Positions 7,063-15,869 are shown, numbered from the stretch's first letter. The stretch: 19,260 bases of DNA from Prevotellaceae bacterium (GCA_031267155.1 JAIRZR010000402.1:1-19260), one strand, 5' to 3'. Made by a program: numbers and translations. The notes: generated by a model from the sequence alone, not told the origin.

Positions 7063-8178
7063 TTACCACTTTCGCAGCCATTTCCTGAACGGGATATCAT
7101 ACCATTTCATGGCAGCATACGAAATCAGAAGCGTGGCGGTAAAGACGGCAAACGGAACCCAGCCTGCTTCGGCAAGAGGAATTTTCGTGTCCGACGCCCA
7201 AGCCGTATGCACGTAACAGAGCGGATAATTCACAAGATATACCGGATAGGAAATATCTCCCAGCAGCTTGCACATGCGCGAACCGCGCCTGCTTTTCACC
7301 GTCCCGCCTGCTCCCATTGCTACGATCAGAGGAAAAACGGCAATAATGATGGCGGCTTCGTATATTCCGTTCATCCACAGCGATTCGGCGCCTCCTATCC
7401 GCGGTATGGAGAGAACTGCCACGAGCAGCAGGCTGCAGCACATAAACGCCTGCGGCACACGAATTACTTTGCCAAGCCGGTACAGCAGCAGGCCTGCAAA
7501 AAACGGATACATCAGCCGGGTAAATCCCACGTGCATGTTGTGCCCGTCTATCGTCCAGCCTCCGATGACGTCTCCCTGCGTCAGAGTCAAATGCAGTGTG
7601 GCACAGGCGGCGACCGTAACCAGAATCGAGAGCATCGTCTTCGAAAATCTCCTGATGAAAAGCGCATAAAGTATATTCGCGAAATATTCGAATGCCAGCG
7701 TCCATGTCGGCGCATCCAGAGTGTACATCTCCTGCCAGCCTCTGATGTCGATTGCCGGAGGAGTGGGAATCATTAAAATGCCGAGAACGGCGTACAGCAA
7801 CACCTGCCACAGCGGAATGTTCTGTATCAGCGGGAATACCGACGATGCGCCGAAATAGAACATGACGACGCCAAGCACAGTCCCGAAAATAACCATGGGA
7901 TGAAGTCTGAATATGCGCCGTTTCAGGAAATTGCCTGTGCTCATTTTGCCCCAGCGGTCGTCGTATGCATAACCGATAACGAAACCCGAGAGTACAAAAA
8001 AGAAATCGACTGCAAGATAGGCGTGATTCAGTATCTGGTCGAATTTGCCCGTCGGGCTTGTAACATAATATGCTTCAAGGACGTGAAACCCCAGTACCAT
8101 AATGGCAGCTATCCCGCGCAGTCCATCAAGTATCTCGTAGTGAGGCTTGTTTTGTGGTGTAGTTCCTAATTCTTTCAT
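7063..8178 (-). CDS. Acyltransferase-3 family membrane protein
   Basis: The 371-residue protein is a multi-pass inner-membrane O-acyltransferase of the OafA/NodX type, which moves acyl groups (usually acetyl) to sugars of surface polysaccharides. The N-terminal signature ILDGLRGIAAIMVLGFH (about 16-32) contains the Arg and His expected for catalysis. FFFVLSGFVIGY follows near residues 59-70. About ten hydrophobic segments fill the rest. No C-terminal SGNH domain is present, so it is the short form. Its actual substrate cannot be told from the sequence. The next gene upstream, valS, is unrelated. A -7 element ends only 3 bases before the ATG, so the message may be nearly leaderless. Confidence 0.9.
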   Translation of the reverse strand: MKELGTTPQNKPHYEILDGLRGIAAIMVLGFHVLEAYYVTSPTGKFDQILNHAYLAVDFFFVLSGFVIGYAYDDRWGKMSTGNFLKRRIFRLHPMVIFGTVLGVVMFYFGASSVFPLIQNIPLWQVLLYAVLGILMIPTPPAIDIRGWQEMYTLDAPTWTLAFEYFANILYALFIRRFSKTMLSILVTVAACATLHLTLTQGDVIGGWTIDGHNMHVGFTRLMYPFFAGLLLYRLGKVIRVPQAFMCCSLLLVAVLSIPRIGGAESLWMNGIYEAAIIIAVFPLIVAMGAGGTVKSRRGSRMCKLLGDISYPVYLVNYPLCYVHTAWASDTKIPLAEAGWVPFAVFTATLLISYAAMKWYDIPFRKWLRKW

Positions 8179-8181
8179 GAT

Positions 8182-8190
8182 GCAAAAGTA
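8182..8190 (-). promoter_or_regulatory. -7 promoter element of the acyltransferase gene
   Basis: On the minus strand it reads TACTTTTGC, matching TAnnTTTG, and is followed by ATC and then the ATG. Initiation a few bases downstream would fall at or very near the start codon. Confidence 0.5.
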
Positions 8191-8209
8191 ATCATATTTG
8201 TGTAAATGG

Positions 8210-8251
8210 AACGCTCAGGCTTTCAGCCGTACTATCTGTTCCCTGAGCGTT
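8210..8251. repeat. Inverted repeat spanning the valS stop codon
   Basis: AACGCTCAGG (8210-8219) pairs perfectly with CCTGAGCGTT (8242-8251) around a 22-base loop. In the valS message it makes a stem at the stop codon without a U run. On the plus strand it is followed by TTTATTTT and would look like a terminator for antisense transcripts. Confidence 0.4.
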
Positions 8252-10875
8252 TTTATTTTGGATTCCGTATGCGACAGTTTTTTCCTTTCGTTTTCAACTA
8301 TTTCGGGTTTTGCGTTCGCCACAAACTTTTCATTCGACAGCTTTTTGTTCACCGATACCAGGAAACCTTCCAGATAATTAAGTTCGCCGTTCAGTTTGGC
8401 GAGTTCCGTCTCGACGTCAATATTTCCGGTAAACGGAACCGAATATTCCCTTGTGCCGGCAAGGAACGAGACCGAAACAGCGGATTTTTCGGCGACACGC
8501 CTGATTTCGGAAATGTTTCCCGTTTTGCAGATCACGGAATCAAGTCCGCTGTCATGTTCGCCCGTCACTTCGAGAACGATGCTTTCCCTTGCGGGGATGT
8601 TTTTCTGCAGGCGTATGGCGCGCACATTCGACACGATTTCCTTGACCGTGCTGAACGATGCAATCAGGTTTTCGTCGATAATTCCCGATTCGGGCATCCT
8701 GGATATCATGATGCTTGCCTTGGCATCTCCCGGATTTTCGCCGCCACATCCAAGTCTGTGCCACACTTCTTCGGTGATAAATGGCATAAACGGATGCAGG
8801 AGCTTCATCAGCGATCCGAAAAATTCCCTGGCTTTTTCAAGCGTGAGGCTGTCGATACCCTGCCGGTATGCAGGCTTGACAATCTCCAGGAACCATGAGG
8901 AAAATTCGTCCCAGAACAGCTTGTACACAAGCATCAGGGCTTCCGACAGCCTGTATTTCTCAAACAAATCGCCTGTCTCTGCAACAGTTTTTCCAAGTAC
9001 CGACTCGAACCATTCCACGGCGATTTTCGAGTGTACGGGTTGAGCGGCGTTTTCCGCCTTCCAGCCGTCGATCAGACGGAAGGCGTTCCATATCTTATTG
9101 TTGAAATTACGACCCTGCTCGCACAGGGATTCGTCGAAGGGCAAATCGTTTCCGGCGGGCGAGGTCAGCAGCATTCCCATCCGCACGCCGTCGGCTCCGT
9201 AGCGCTCTATCAGGCTTAGCGGATCGGGCGAATTGCCAAGCGATTTCGACATTTTACGGCCTGCCTTGTCGCGCACGATGCCGGTGAAATATACATTCCG
9301 GAAACATGGCGCTTTACGGTATTCGTAGCCCGAAACAATCATGCGCGCAACCCAGAAGAAGATGATTTCGGGAGCCGTAACCAGATCGTTGGTAGGATAG
9401 TAATAGCTGATATCCCTGTTATCGGGACTGTTTATCCCGTCGAAAACGGAAACAGGCCACAGCCACGACGAGAACCATGTGTCGAGACAGTCTTCATCCT
9501 GCTTCAGATCTTCAATCCGCAGTCCCCCGTTTCCGCCTGTCCTGCGGGCTTCGGCAAGCGCTTTTTCGGCTGTTTCGGCGACAACATATCCGCCTCCGGG
9601 CAAATAGTAAGCAGGAATACGGTGTCCCCACCACAATTGCCGGCTGATGCACCAGTCCTTTACATTCTCCATCCAGTGGCGGTACATGTTTTTGAATTTC
9701 GGAGGATAGAATTTTATGATATCGTCGGCTACGGCTTCGATTGCGGGCTTTGCAAGTTCTTCCATCTTCAGGAACCACTGCATTGAGAGCTTCGGCTCGA
9801 CAGCAACGCTGGTACGCTCGGAATATCCGACCTTATTGGTGTAGTCTTCAACTTTTTCCAGCAAACCCGCCCTGTCAAGATCCGGTTCGATCTGTTTCCT
9901 GACATCGAAACGGTCCATGCCTTCGTATTGAAGCCCGTTTGCATTGAGGGTTCCGTTATCGTTGAAAATATCAATAACTTCAAGATTATATTTTTCGCCA
10001 AGCATGTAGTCGTTGATGTCGTGTGCCGGAGTAACTTTGAGAAAACCGGTGCCAAACTCGATATCAACGTATTCGTCTTCAATAACGGAGACTTCACGGT
10101 TCACAAACGGCACGATAAGTCTTTTCCCCTTAAACTTCTCTGTCTTCGGATCGTTCGGATTGATGCATACTGCAACATCTCCGAAAATGGTTTCGGGACG
10201 GGTGGTCGCGATAACAGCCCATTCCGGACTGCCGTCCCCGAAAGGAGTCGAGGGGCTTAATCTATACCTTATATAATACAGTTTTCCGTGTTCTTCCCTG
10301 TGGATAACTTCCTCGTCGGACAATGCTGTCTGAGCTTTCGGATCCCAGTTGACCATGCGGACGCCACGGTATATCAGTTTCCTGTTGTAGAGATCAGTGA
10401 ACACTTTGATTACGCTCTCCGAACGTTTTTCGTCCATGGTAAAGCATGTCCGTTCCCAGTCGCACGAAGCTCCCAGTTTTTTCAGCTGTTCAAGTATTAT
10501 GCCGCCATGCTTTCGCGTCCATTCCCATGCGTGCTCAAGGAACTGTTCGCGGGTAAGGCTGTTTTTATCAATCCCTTCCGAAGCTAATTTGGCTACGACT
10601 TTTGCTTCCGTGGCTATCGAGGCGTGATCTGTCCCGGGTACCCAGCATGCATTTTTCCCCATCATCCGCGCCCGCCTGACAAGAATGTCCTGTATGGTAT
10701 TGTTGAGCATGTGCCCCATGTGAAGCACTCCCGTAACGTTCGGAGGCGGAATCACTATGGTATATGGTTCGCGCTCATCCGGTTCCGAATGAAACAGTCT
10801 CTGCTTTGTCCAGTATTCATACCATTTGCCTTCCACTTCGGAAGGATCGTATTTTGTTGAAATTTCCTCTGACAT
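8215..10875 (-). CDS. valS: Valyl-tRNA synthetase
   Basis: The 886-residue class I enzyme attaches valine to tRNA-Val in the cytoplasm and edits mischarged threonine. PPPNVTGVLHMGH carries the HIGH-type ATP motif as HMGH (52-55), and KMSKS lies at 541-545 in GRKMSKSLGN. Between them are the inserted editing domain (near GTDHASIATEAKV onward, WAVIATTRPETIFGDVAV) and a second catalytic half (WFLKMEELAKPA, WCISRQLWWGHRIP). The C-terminal segment from about 820 is a charged coiled coil, the tRNA-binding arm typical of ValRS. The length is normal. It ends 36 bases before the acyltransferase gene, which has its own promoter. Confidence 0.98.
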   Translation of the reverse strand: MSEEISTKYDPSEVEGKWYEYWTKQRLFHSEPDEREPYTIVIPPPNVTGVLHMGHMLNNTIQDILVRRARMMGKNACWVPGTDHASIATEAKVVAKLASEGIDKNSLTREQFLEHAWEWTRKHGGIILEQLKKLGASCDWERTCFTMDEKRSESVIKVFTDLYNRKLIYRGVRMVNWDPKAQTALSDEEVIHREEHGKLYYIRYRLSPSTPFGDGSPEWAVIATTRPETIFGDVAVCINPNDPKTEKFKGKRLIVPFVNREVSVIEDEYVDIEFGTGFLKVTPAHDINDYMLGEKYNLEVIDIFNDNGTLNANGLQYEGMDRFDVRKQIEPDLDRAGLLEKVEDYTNKVGYSERTSVAVEPKLSMQWFLKMEELAKPAIEAVADDIIKFYPPKFKNMYRHWMENVKDWCISRQLWWGHRIPAYYLPGGGYVVAETAEKALAEARRTGGNGGLRIEDLKQDEDCLDTWFSSWLWPVSVFDGINSPDNRDISYYYPTNDLVTAPEIIFFWVARMIVSGYEYRKAPCFRNVYFTGIVRDKAGRKMSKSLGNSPDPLSLIERYGADGVRMGMLLTSPAGNDLPFDESLCEQGRNFNNKIWNAFRLIDGWKAENAAQPVHSKIAVEWFESVLGKTVAETGDLFEKYRLSEALMLVYKLFWDEFSSWFLEIVKPAYRQGIDSLTLEKAREFFGSLMKLLHPFMPFITEEVWHRLGCGGENPGDAKASIMISRMPESGIIDENLIASFSTVKEIVSNVRAIRLQKNIPARESIVLEVTGEHDSGLDSVICKTGNISEIRRVAEKSAVSVSFLAGTREYSVPFTGNIDVETELAKLNGELNYLEGFLVSVNKKLSNEKFVANAKPEIVENERKKLSHTESKIKTLREQIVRLKA

Positions 10876-11299
10876 AGTTTATCTAATTTGTCCTTTGATA
10901 CTAAAAAATTCGGCGCAAATGTAGTTATTTTTTACAAAAACCGGGAAACGGAGGTTAATTTGACGTAAATATCGATGCACCTTCACCCGCTGGAAATTGT
11001 AGAGTTATGCTGTGCGCGGGCTAATTGTGTAACAGTTTCATGATACTGAGAACATAATGCGCATTGCGAAATTGCTCGGAGGGCATTAATATCAATAGAA
11101 ACCTGACTTCCGGCTGACAGCGTCTGCCGGCGCGACAATCGTGGTATTGAAGAGCTTTGCTTTTAGCACAACGTAGCGAAGACGCTGGGTACGCATCGCG
11201 AAAATTTTAATTACGTCGGATCTGCCCGGAAATATCACCGCCGACGAAAGGAATATATAGGATCTATACAATATCTATACAGGATGTCACAGGAAAATT
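10876..11299. other. Intergenic stretch without a recognised gene
   Basis: Besides the valS promoter, no coding frame could be supported in this 424-base stretch. A weak CCGGC/GCCGG hairpin occurs near 11110-11135. The higher G+C part (about 10980-11240) might be decayed coding sequence, but I could not identify it. Confidence 0.4.
10915..10923 (-). promoter_or_regulatory. -7 promoter element of valS
   Basis: On the minus strand it reads TACATTTGC, matching TAnnTTTG. It gives a leader of roughly 35 bases before the valS ATG. Confidence 0.55.
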
Positions 11300-11974
11300 T
11301 CAATTGAAAAAGACCTGCCGGTTATTTTCTATCAGAACATTTATTCTGTCGGTCAGTTTGGCGGTCAGCGATTTGATATTGAAAGCCTGTCTGTGAGATT
11401 CCAGATTGTGTATATCGGTTCCCGTAAAAGTGTAAAAGTCATTATTGAGGAGATATTCCGCATTTTCCCAAACCTGTCTGCCGTAATATTCTGTGGGAGA
11501 AAGCAGATTCAGCTGGAAAAACAGAAAGCCGTCCGCTTTCAGTTTCCTGTAATCGCTTTTATCCATGTACAGATAGCGTTCGGGATGCGCAAGGATGATG
11601 CGGTATCCCTTTTGTTTTATTTTTTGGATTGTTTGATGAAAGTTAAGGGGAGGATTGAGGTATGAGGTTTCCACCAGCAGATGCTCATCTGCAATGGCAA
11701 GCGGTTTTTCCAGATGCGAATCAAAACTGCTGTCGAGCATGTATTCGGCGGCCAGTCTCAAGTCCATGTTTCCGGCATATCCATTAATCAGATTATCGAA
11801 ATGCCGTTTTAGCGATTTAGAGTTGTTTTCCGGAAATGGTTCCATGACATGCGGAGTAAGGTATATGCCCTGGACGCCCTGCTCTTCAAGATACTTCAGA
11901 GCGGCAAGAGTCTCCTTTTCCGTCTGCATGCCGCCGTCCACTCCGTAAAGAAAATGGGAATGAATATCGTTCAT
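11300..11974 (-). CDS. PHP-type tyrosine-protein phosphatase (CpsB/YwqE family), shortened N-terminus
   Basis: The 224-residue protein resembles manganese-dependent phosphatases that remove phosphate from the tyrosine kinases controlling capsule or exopolysaccharide export. Metal-ligand motifs are DIHSH (His5, His7), TPH (His42), AEYM (Glu77), LAHPERY (His130) and GTDIH (Asp187, His189). The family normally has VDDG after HSH, while this protein has VDGG, so the Asp seven residues after the second His is Gly14. This may weaken metal binding. The ATG overlaps the stop of the upstream fragment (ATGA). The same frame stays open upstream and reads YSITEAGLLQG before the Met, like the usual N-terminus of Bacteroidetes members, so the true beginning was probably lost in a deletion. 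Confidence 0.85.
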   Translation of the reverse strand: MNDIHSHFLYGVDGGMQTEKETLAALKYLEEQGVQGIYLTPHVMEPFPENNSKSLKRHFDNLINGYAGNMDLRLAAEYMLDSSFDSHLEKPLAIADEHLLVETSYLNPPLNFHQTIQKIKQKGYRIILAHPERYLYMDKSDYRKLKADGFLFFQLNLLSPTEYYGRQVWENAEYLLNNDFYTFTGTDIHNLESHRQAFNIKSLTAKLTDRINVLIENNRQVFFN

Positions 11975-12657
11975 TCCCTGCAGCAGGCCTGCCTCCGTGA
12001 TGCTGTATTTTTGTCTTTGGCGGACGGAGGCAGAGTGCAGTAAACCGTTTCAACTTGGTGTTTTTTAATGTATTCCTTAACCTGATCGAGAGTTCCCAGA
12101 ACATGTCCGTCATGCCTTTTGGCAGGATCATCATCGAAAAAGCCGAGTATTTTTATTCCAAGATATATGTTACTATTCAATTCACTGTACAGTTTTGTAC
12201 CGATGAGACTGGCGCCGAGAACGACTGCTTTGGTGACGGATTTGTTTCTGTTGCCTGTAAAAGTAAACGTTATCGCCTTGCGGGTGAGCTAGTGTGCAAA
12301 AGACAGCAGCATGTATGCAGAAATATAAAATACAAGTATGAACATGCGGGATATTTCCGCCGACGTCTTTGCAAAAAACAGGCATCCCAGCATGATGATC
12401 AGCGTAATGGACAGGCGATATGCATTGTATTCCAAAATTCTGGAACCGGTCAGCTCTCTGAAATTTTCGACCGGTTTTACACTTGCAGCGCTCAACAGAT
12501 ATCCGAGATTTATGATTACGGACAGGTACTGCCAGGCATCGGTATATGCCTGTCCAGTAAGTTTCATCAGCAAAAAATACAGAAGATTCAAGAGTATAAG
12601 ATCTTCCGCAATAAATATGAACAGAATAAATTTTTTATGTCGCCAGATGTCTTTCAT
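11971..12657 (-). pseudogene. Broken undecaprenyl-phosphate sugar phosphotransferase (WcaJ/EpsE type), N-terminal part
   Basis: The family loads the first sugar phosphate onto undecaprenyl phosphate to start exopolysaccharide or capsule units at the inner membrane. From ATG 12657 there are four hydrophobic segments (for example FILFIFIAEDLILLNLLYFLL and FILVFYISAYMLLSF). An in-frame TAG then interrupts at 12289-12291. The same frame continues as a nucleotide-fold domain (AVVLGASLIGTKLYSELN, IKILGFFDDDPAKR, HVLGTLDQVKEYIKKHQVETVYCTLP). The frame ends at TGA 11971-11973, overlapping the phosphatase start. The C-terminal catalytic transferase domain, about half of the usual 460 or so residues, is missing. 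It is a double-hit pseudogene left by a deletion. Confidence 0.75.
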
Positions 12658-12723
12658 AAATTGAAAATTGAAAGGTGAAAGGTGATTGTTTTAAGGAAAT
12701 GACAGTGTTAAAAATCCGGGGGG

Positions 12724-12768
12724 TAAATTATGATAACACCCACCCTACGGGAGCAATTTCATAATTTA
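12724..12768. repeat. Inverted repeat after the DUF234-like ATPase gene
   Basis: TAAATTATGA (12724-12733) and TCATAATTTA (12759-12768) are perfect 10-base arms with a 25-base loop. It lies 9 bases after the ATPase stop and may be a 3' structure of that message or a small mobile remnant. Confidence 0.35.
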
Positions 12769-12777
12769 TAATTGATT

Positions 12778-14091
12778 TCACATATTTTCCATTGATAATC
12801 CGCGGAAATCTATTGTGTATCCTTTCAAATTTGCCGCAAGGTTTTCCGCTTTTTTTCTTAAAATATCCAAATCTATATGTTTTGCCTGTCTTTTCACTTC
12901 GACAATTACCGCCTTTTTTTCGTATTCGTTAATAGCCACAATATCAATTTCGTTCTGATTGCCGGATTCCCAATACTGTCCGATTTGTGAAAGATTTTCT
13001 TCCGTTGAAATTTTCTCACGGAAATAGCGTTCCAAAATCTGTCCGCTATAGGTATTATAATCACGGTTGATTATATTTTTCACATAATCAAAGTTTCCCA
13101 TTTCTATAGCCCCGCGATATTTATAGATGAAACGGAACCAGAAATTCAGAAAATTATCATTGATACGGTATTTTACCGCCTTGCCTGCGGGTTTAGAAAG
13201 CAAAGGACGAATTTTCGCTATCAGTCCAAATTCATTTTCCAGCCTGTCCAAATATCCGCCCAAACTTGTTCCCATAATTGATTCCATTTCCGAACGGGAG
13301 GTTTTTGAGGAGGCAATGAGCATCAGAATTGAAAAATAGTTGCCATAGTCCCTGCCAAATTCATCAATCAGCACATTTTTGCCCTCGTTCAGAAAGAGCG
13401 AATTTTCCGAAAAAATCTCATTGACAATCTTTTTCACCGTAAATGCTTTGGCGTCGACAAGTAATTCCACATACTTCGCTACGCCTCCGGTGAAAAGATA
13501 AAACGCCAGCAAATCTTCGTTTGTGAACTTGGGATAATGCTCGGAAATAATCTCTTTAATGGTTTTGATATCAAATGCTTTTAAAGACAAACGGGCGCTT
13601 GTACGACCGAAAAGCGGCTCCTTTGAACTTTCAAAAATCTGTTTCACCAGCGAATACACCGAACCGCAAAGAACAAGATTTAATTTGCTGTTATTTTTAT
13701 GCATATCCCATACGTTCTGCATTTCGCTGTAAATGGCAGGATTGATATTGCGAAATTCCTGAAATTCATCGATCAGCAGGCTGAAAGATTCTTTTTCAGA
13801 CAGATTCATCAGGTATCCAAAAACCTCCTTGAAAGTCCGCATCGTGCCGTAAACTGTTACACCGAGTTTGTTTTGAATTTCTTCGATAAATTCTTCGCAA
13901 AGCAGGGCTTCGTTTTTCTTTTCAACAAAGAAATAGACAGCCTTTTTACCGGCAAACGAATTGACAAGCAGGGACGTTTTTCCAATACGCCGCCGTCCGA
14001 CAACAAAGGTCATCTGCGCCGTTTCCGCCGACTTTTGCCTGATTTTTTCGAGCAGCGCCATTTCTTTTTCGCGATTATAAAATTTCAACAT
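12778..14091 (-). CDS. AAA ATPase with C-terminal DUF234-like nuclease fold
   Basis: The 437-residue protein opens MLKFYNREKEMALL, the usual start of the archaeal-type ATPase family. Walker A is GRRRIGKTS (32-40), Walker B is LLIDEFQEF (Asp108, Glu109), and a sensor-like LVLCGS follows (139-144). The middle holds winged-helix-like segments. The C-terminus has NEIDIVA and VIVEVKR, so Asp383, Glu398 and Lys400 fit a PD-(D/E)xK nuclease core, as in DUF234-type ATPases. The role of this family is unknown; they are often scattered and amplified in anaerobes and near defence genes. It has its own -7 element and is not in an operon. All expected motifs are intact. Confidence 0.88.
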   Translation of the reverse strand: MLKFYNREKEMALLEKIRQKSAETAQMTFVVGRRRIGKTSLLVNSFAGKKAVYFFVEKKNEALLCEEFIEEIQNKLGVTVYGTMRTFKEVFGYLMNLSEKESFSLLIDEFQEFRNINPAIYSEMQNVWDMHKNNSKLNLVLCGSVYSLVKQIFESSKEPLFGRTSARLSLKAFDIKTIKEIISEHYPKFTNEDLLAFYLFTGGVAKYVELLVDAKAFTVKKIVNEIFSENSLFLNEGKNVLIDEFGRDYGNYFSILMLIASSKTSRSEMESIMGTSLGGYLDRLENEFGLIAKIRPLLSKPAGKAVKYRINDNFLNFWFRFIYKYRGAIEMGNFDYVKNIINRDYNTYSGQILERYFREKISTEENLSQIGQYWESGNQNEIDIVAINEYEKKAVIVEVKRQAKHIDLDILRKKAENLAANLKGYTIDFRGLSMENM

Positions 14092-14112
14092 AATTACGAT
14101 TCTTTATTTGCC

Positions 14113-14121
14113 GCAAATATA
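14113..14121 (-). promoter_or_regulatory. -7 promoter element of the DUF234-like ATPase gene
   Basis: On the minus strand it reads TATATTTGC, matching TAnnTTTG, 21 bases before the ATG. An 8-base inverted repeat, ATTGTAAC (14134-14141) with GTTACAAT (14161-14168), lies just upstream and could be an operator. Confidence 0.55.
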
Positions 14122-14294
14122 CGGATATTTTTAATTGTAACCCTCATTACTGTAATACATGTTACAATCCGATCTGTCAGGTTTGCTCTACAAACAGCTA
14201 AGAGACAACTTTTTATGCACTTCTGCCAGGATATCCAAGTCATGACTTTCACAGTATATGTGTCGACACAATCCGAAGGATTGAATGTGAATAA

Positions 14295-14321
14295 CCCCCA
14301 ATGAAGCGAAGCGATTGGGGG
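14295..14321. repeat. CCCCCAAT/ATTGGGGG hairpin
   Basis: Perfect 8-base arms surround GAAGCGAAGCG. It resembles short palindromic intergenic elements scattered in Bacteroidetes genomes. Genome-wide copies cannot be checked here. Confidence 0.5.
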
Positions 14322-14408
14322 ATACGGCGAATACGGTGAAGACATCCACAGTCCGAAAGCCTGAACAGCAGGTGTACAGGACAGTACAGGATCGTTTTTA
14401 GAGTTAAA

Positions 14409-14476
14409 AGTTAAGAGCTAAAAACTAAGAGTTAGCTGACGCGCGCCAGTCAACTCTTAGTTTTTAGTTCTTAACT
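14409..14476. repeat. 68-bp near-perfect palindrome, MITE-like
   Basis: The two 34-base arms pair almost fully, centred at GCGCGC (14442/14443), with two mismatches and two G-U pairs. The arms carry AGTTAAGAGCTAAAAACTAAGAG. It lies downstream of the DUF4143 ATPase gene and may be a mobile palindromic element or a strong bidirectional 3' hairpin. Confidence 0.7.
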
Positions 14477-14602
14477 CCTCACTGTAGATAGCTGTCAATA
14501 GCGACAATAATTATAATTCATGTAAATTAATGCCCTGCATGGAACGGATAAAAGCTCCGAGGCTCGTTGATAATGTATCGCTACACTTTTATTAATCAAT
14601 GC

Positions 14603-15796
14603 TTAATATAACATTCCAAACAGCCATAATGGGATTTTTTTGTCAAAGCCGTATTCTATGTTATCGGCGACAATGTAGGCATTGCTTATGCCTTTAATTT
14701 GTTTACCCGACTTGCTTTTACCGCCAATTTCAAACAAAAACTTTTTATTAATCCAGAAATCACCATGGTTTGGATATTCAACGACATGATTATAAGACAG
14801 CTGATTAAGAAAAAAAGTTTCCCGCATATTGCCAATATCGGTATTGTTTTCGGCAAGAGCATAAGCGAGATTGGTATTTTCGAGATAAATCTTTTCGGGT
14901 TTTTGAAGCCGGTTTATTCCCGAAATATCTTTATGTAAATGATTTGTCAGTCGTGTTTCTTGCAAATAATAGAGATACGACAGAAGAGTATTCCTATGAA
15001 TAGCAATACGTTTACTTAAATTATCAATATTTGGAATAAATGGAACCGATTCCGCAACAATTTGCAGAAGCTGTTTTATTTTGACGACATACGCCGGCTC
15101 AAGATTACGAAGCAAAGGCAATTCTACCTCCAGAATCAGATTGACAACTTCCTCCAGACGATACAAAAATCGGGCAGTTCCTTCGGTAAAAAAAGGATAA
15201 TAGCCGTGATGCAGATAATCGCTGAAAAATTGCAAAGGTTTCACATTTGATAGAATTCCATCTGAAATGTCTTTTTGATTTTCCAAAATATCAGTCAGCG
15301 AAACCGCCTTAAAATCTGTTTTTTGTGTGATATTCAAAAACTCGCGAAACGAAAGCCCCTGCATGTCGTACACGATAGCGCGGCGGCTCAAATCTGCACG
15401 GGCATTGAGGATTTCAAGCAGTGAAGAACCTGTAAAGACCACTTTCAATGCAGGAAAATCATCGTAAATATTTTTGATTGCCTGTGACCAGTTTGGATAT
15501 TTATGCACTTCGTCGAGAAACAGAAACTTGCCTCCACGTTTTACAAAAAAATCAACCAGATTAAGCAAACTGTGTTCGGTAAACCATAGATTATCAAGCG
15601 AGACATACAAAGTTTCGCTTGTGTTTCCTAAAAACTTTTTAACCCGCTGAAGCAAAAGCGTTGTTTTTCCCACGCCTCTTGCGCCGCGAATACCTATCAG
15701 GCGATCGTTCCAGTCTATTTTATCCATTATACTGCGAACAAAACGGGTATCTACATCCCTCGCTTTCTGATATGATTTTTCTACTAATATATCCAT
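14603..15796 (-). CDS. AAA ATPase with DUF4143-type C-terminus
   Basis: The 397-residue protein has Walker A GARGVGKTT (38-46), Walker B FLFLDEVHKYP (Asp95, Glu96) and sensor-like VVFTGSS (119-125), the AAA_14 pattern. The second half has a winged-helix region (IAIHRNTLLSYLYYLQETRL) followed by GDFWINKKFLFEIGGKSKSGKQ, the nuclease-like DUF4143 end with Asp, Glu and Lys in PD-(D/E)xK order. These ATPases are common in Bacteroidetes in several copies, and their job is not established. The gene is intact and alone, with its own promoter. A palindrome, CTGTA-ATG-TACAG (15845-15857 region), and a second one (GTAAATTTTAC, 15826-15836) lie between the -7 box and the ATG, and could be operator sites. 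Confidence 0.9.
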   Translation of the reverse strand: MDILVEKSYQKARDVDTRFVRSIMDKIDWNDRLIGIRGARGVGKTTLLLQRVKKFLGNTSETLYVSLDNLWFTEHSLLNLVDFFVKRGGKFLFLDEVHKYPNWSQAIKNIYDDFPALKVVFTGSSLLEILNARADLSRRAIVYDMQGLSFREFLNITQKTDFKAVSLTDILENQKDISDGILSNVKPLQFFSDYLHHGYYPFFTEGTARFLYRLEEVVNLILEVELPLLRNLEPAYVVKIKQLLQIVAESVPFIPNIDNLSKRIAIHRNTLLSYLYYLQETRLTNHLHKDISGINRLQKPEKIYLENTNLAYALAENNTDIGNMRETFFLNQLSYNHVVEYPNHGDFWINKKFLFEIGGKSKSGKQIKGISNAYIVADNIEYGFDKKIPLWLFGMLY

Positions 15797-15860
15797 TTTA
15801 TATATATATTTTTGTACAATCGAGTGTAAATTTTACGCTAAATTCTGTACATTACAGTGT

Positions 15861-15869
15861 GCAAAATTA
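15861..15869 (-). promoter_or_regulatory. -7 promoter element of the DUF4143 ATPase gene
   Basis: On the minus strand it reads TAATTTTGC, matching TAnnTTTG. It implies a leader of about 55 to 60 bases that contains two short palindromes. Confidence 0.5.

Larger units (their letters stand above)
14092..14602. other. Intergenic region with hairpin elements
   Basis: No gene is supported here. The stretch holds the ATPase promoter, a G/C hairpin at 14295-14321 and a long near-palindrome at 14409-14476. A minus-strand frame at 14094-14345 crosses the hairpin and promoter and looks spurious. Confidence 0.5.

Noticed and set aside
14094..14345. 83-codon minus-strand frame
   Set aside because: It runs through a G/C hairpin and the promoter of the ATPase gene, and its sequence looks random.
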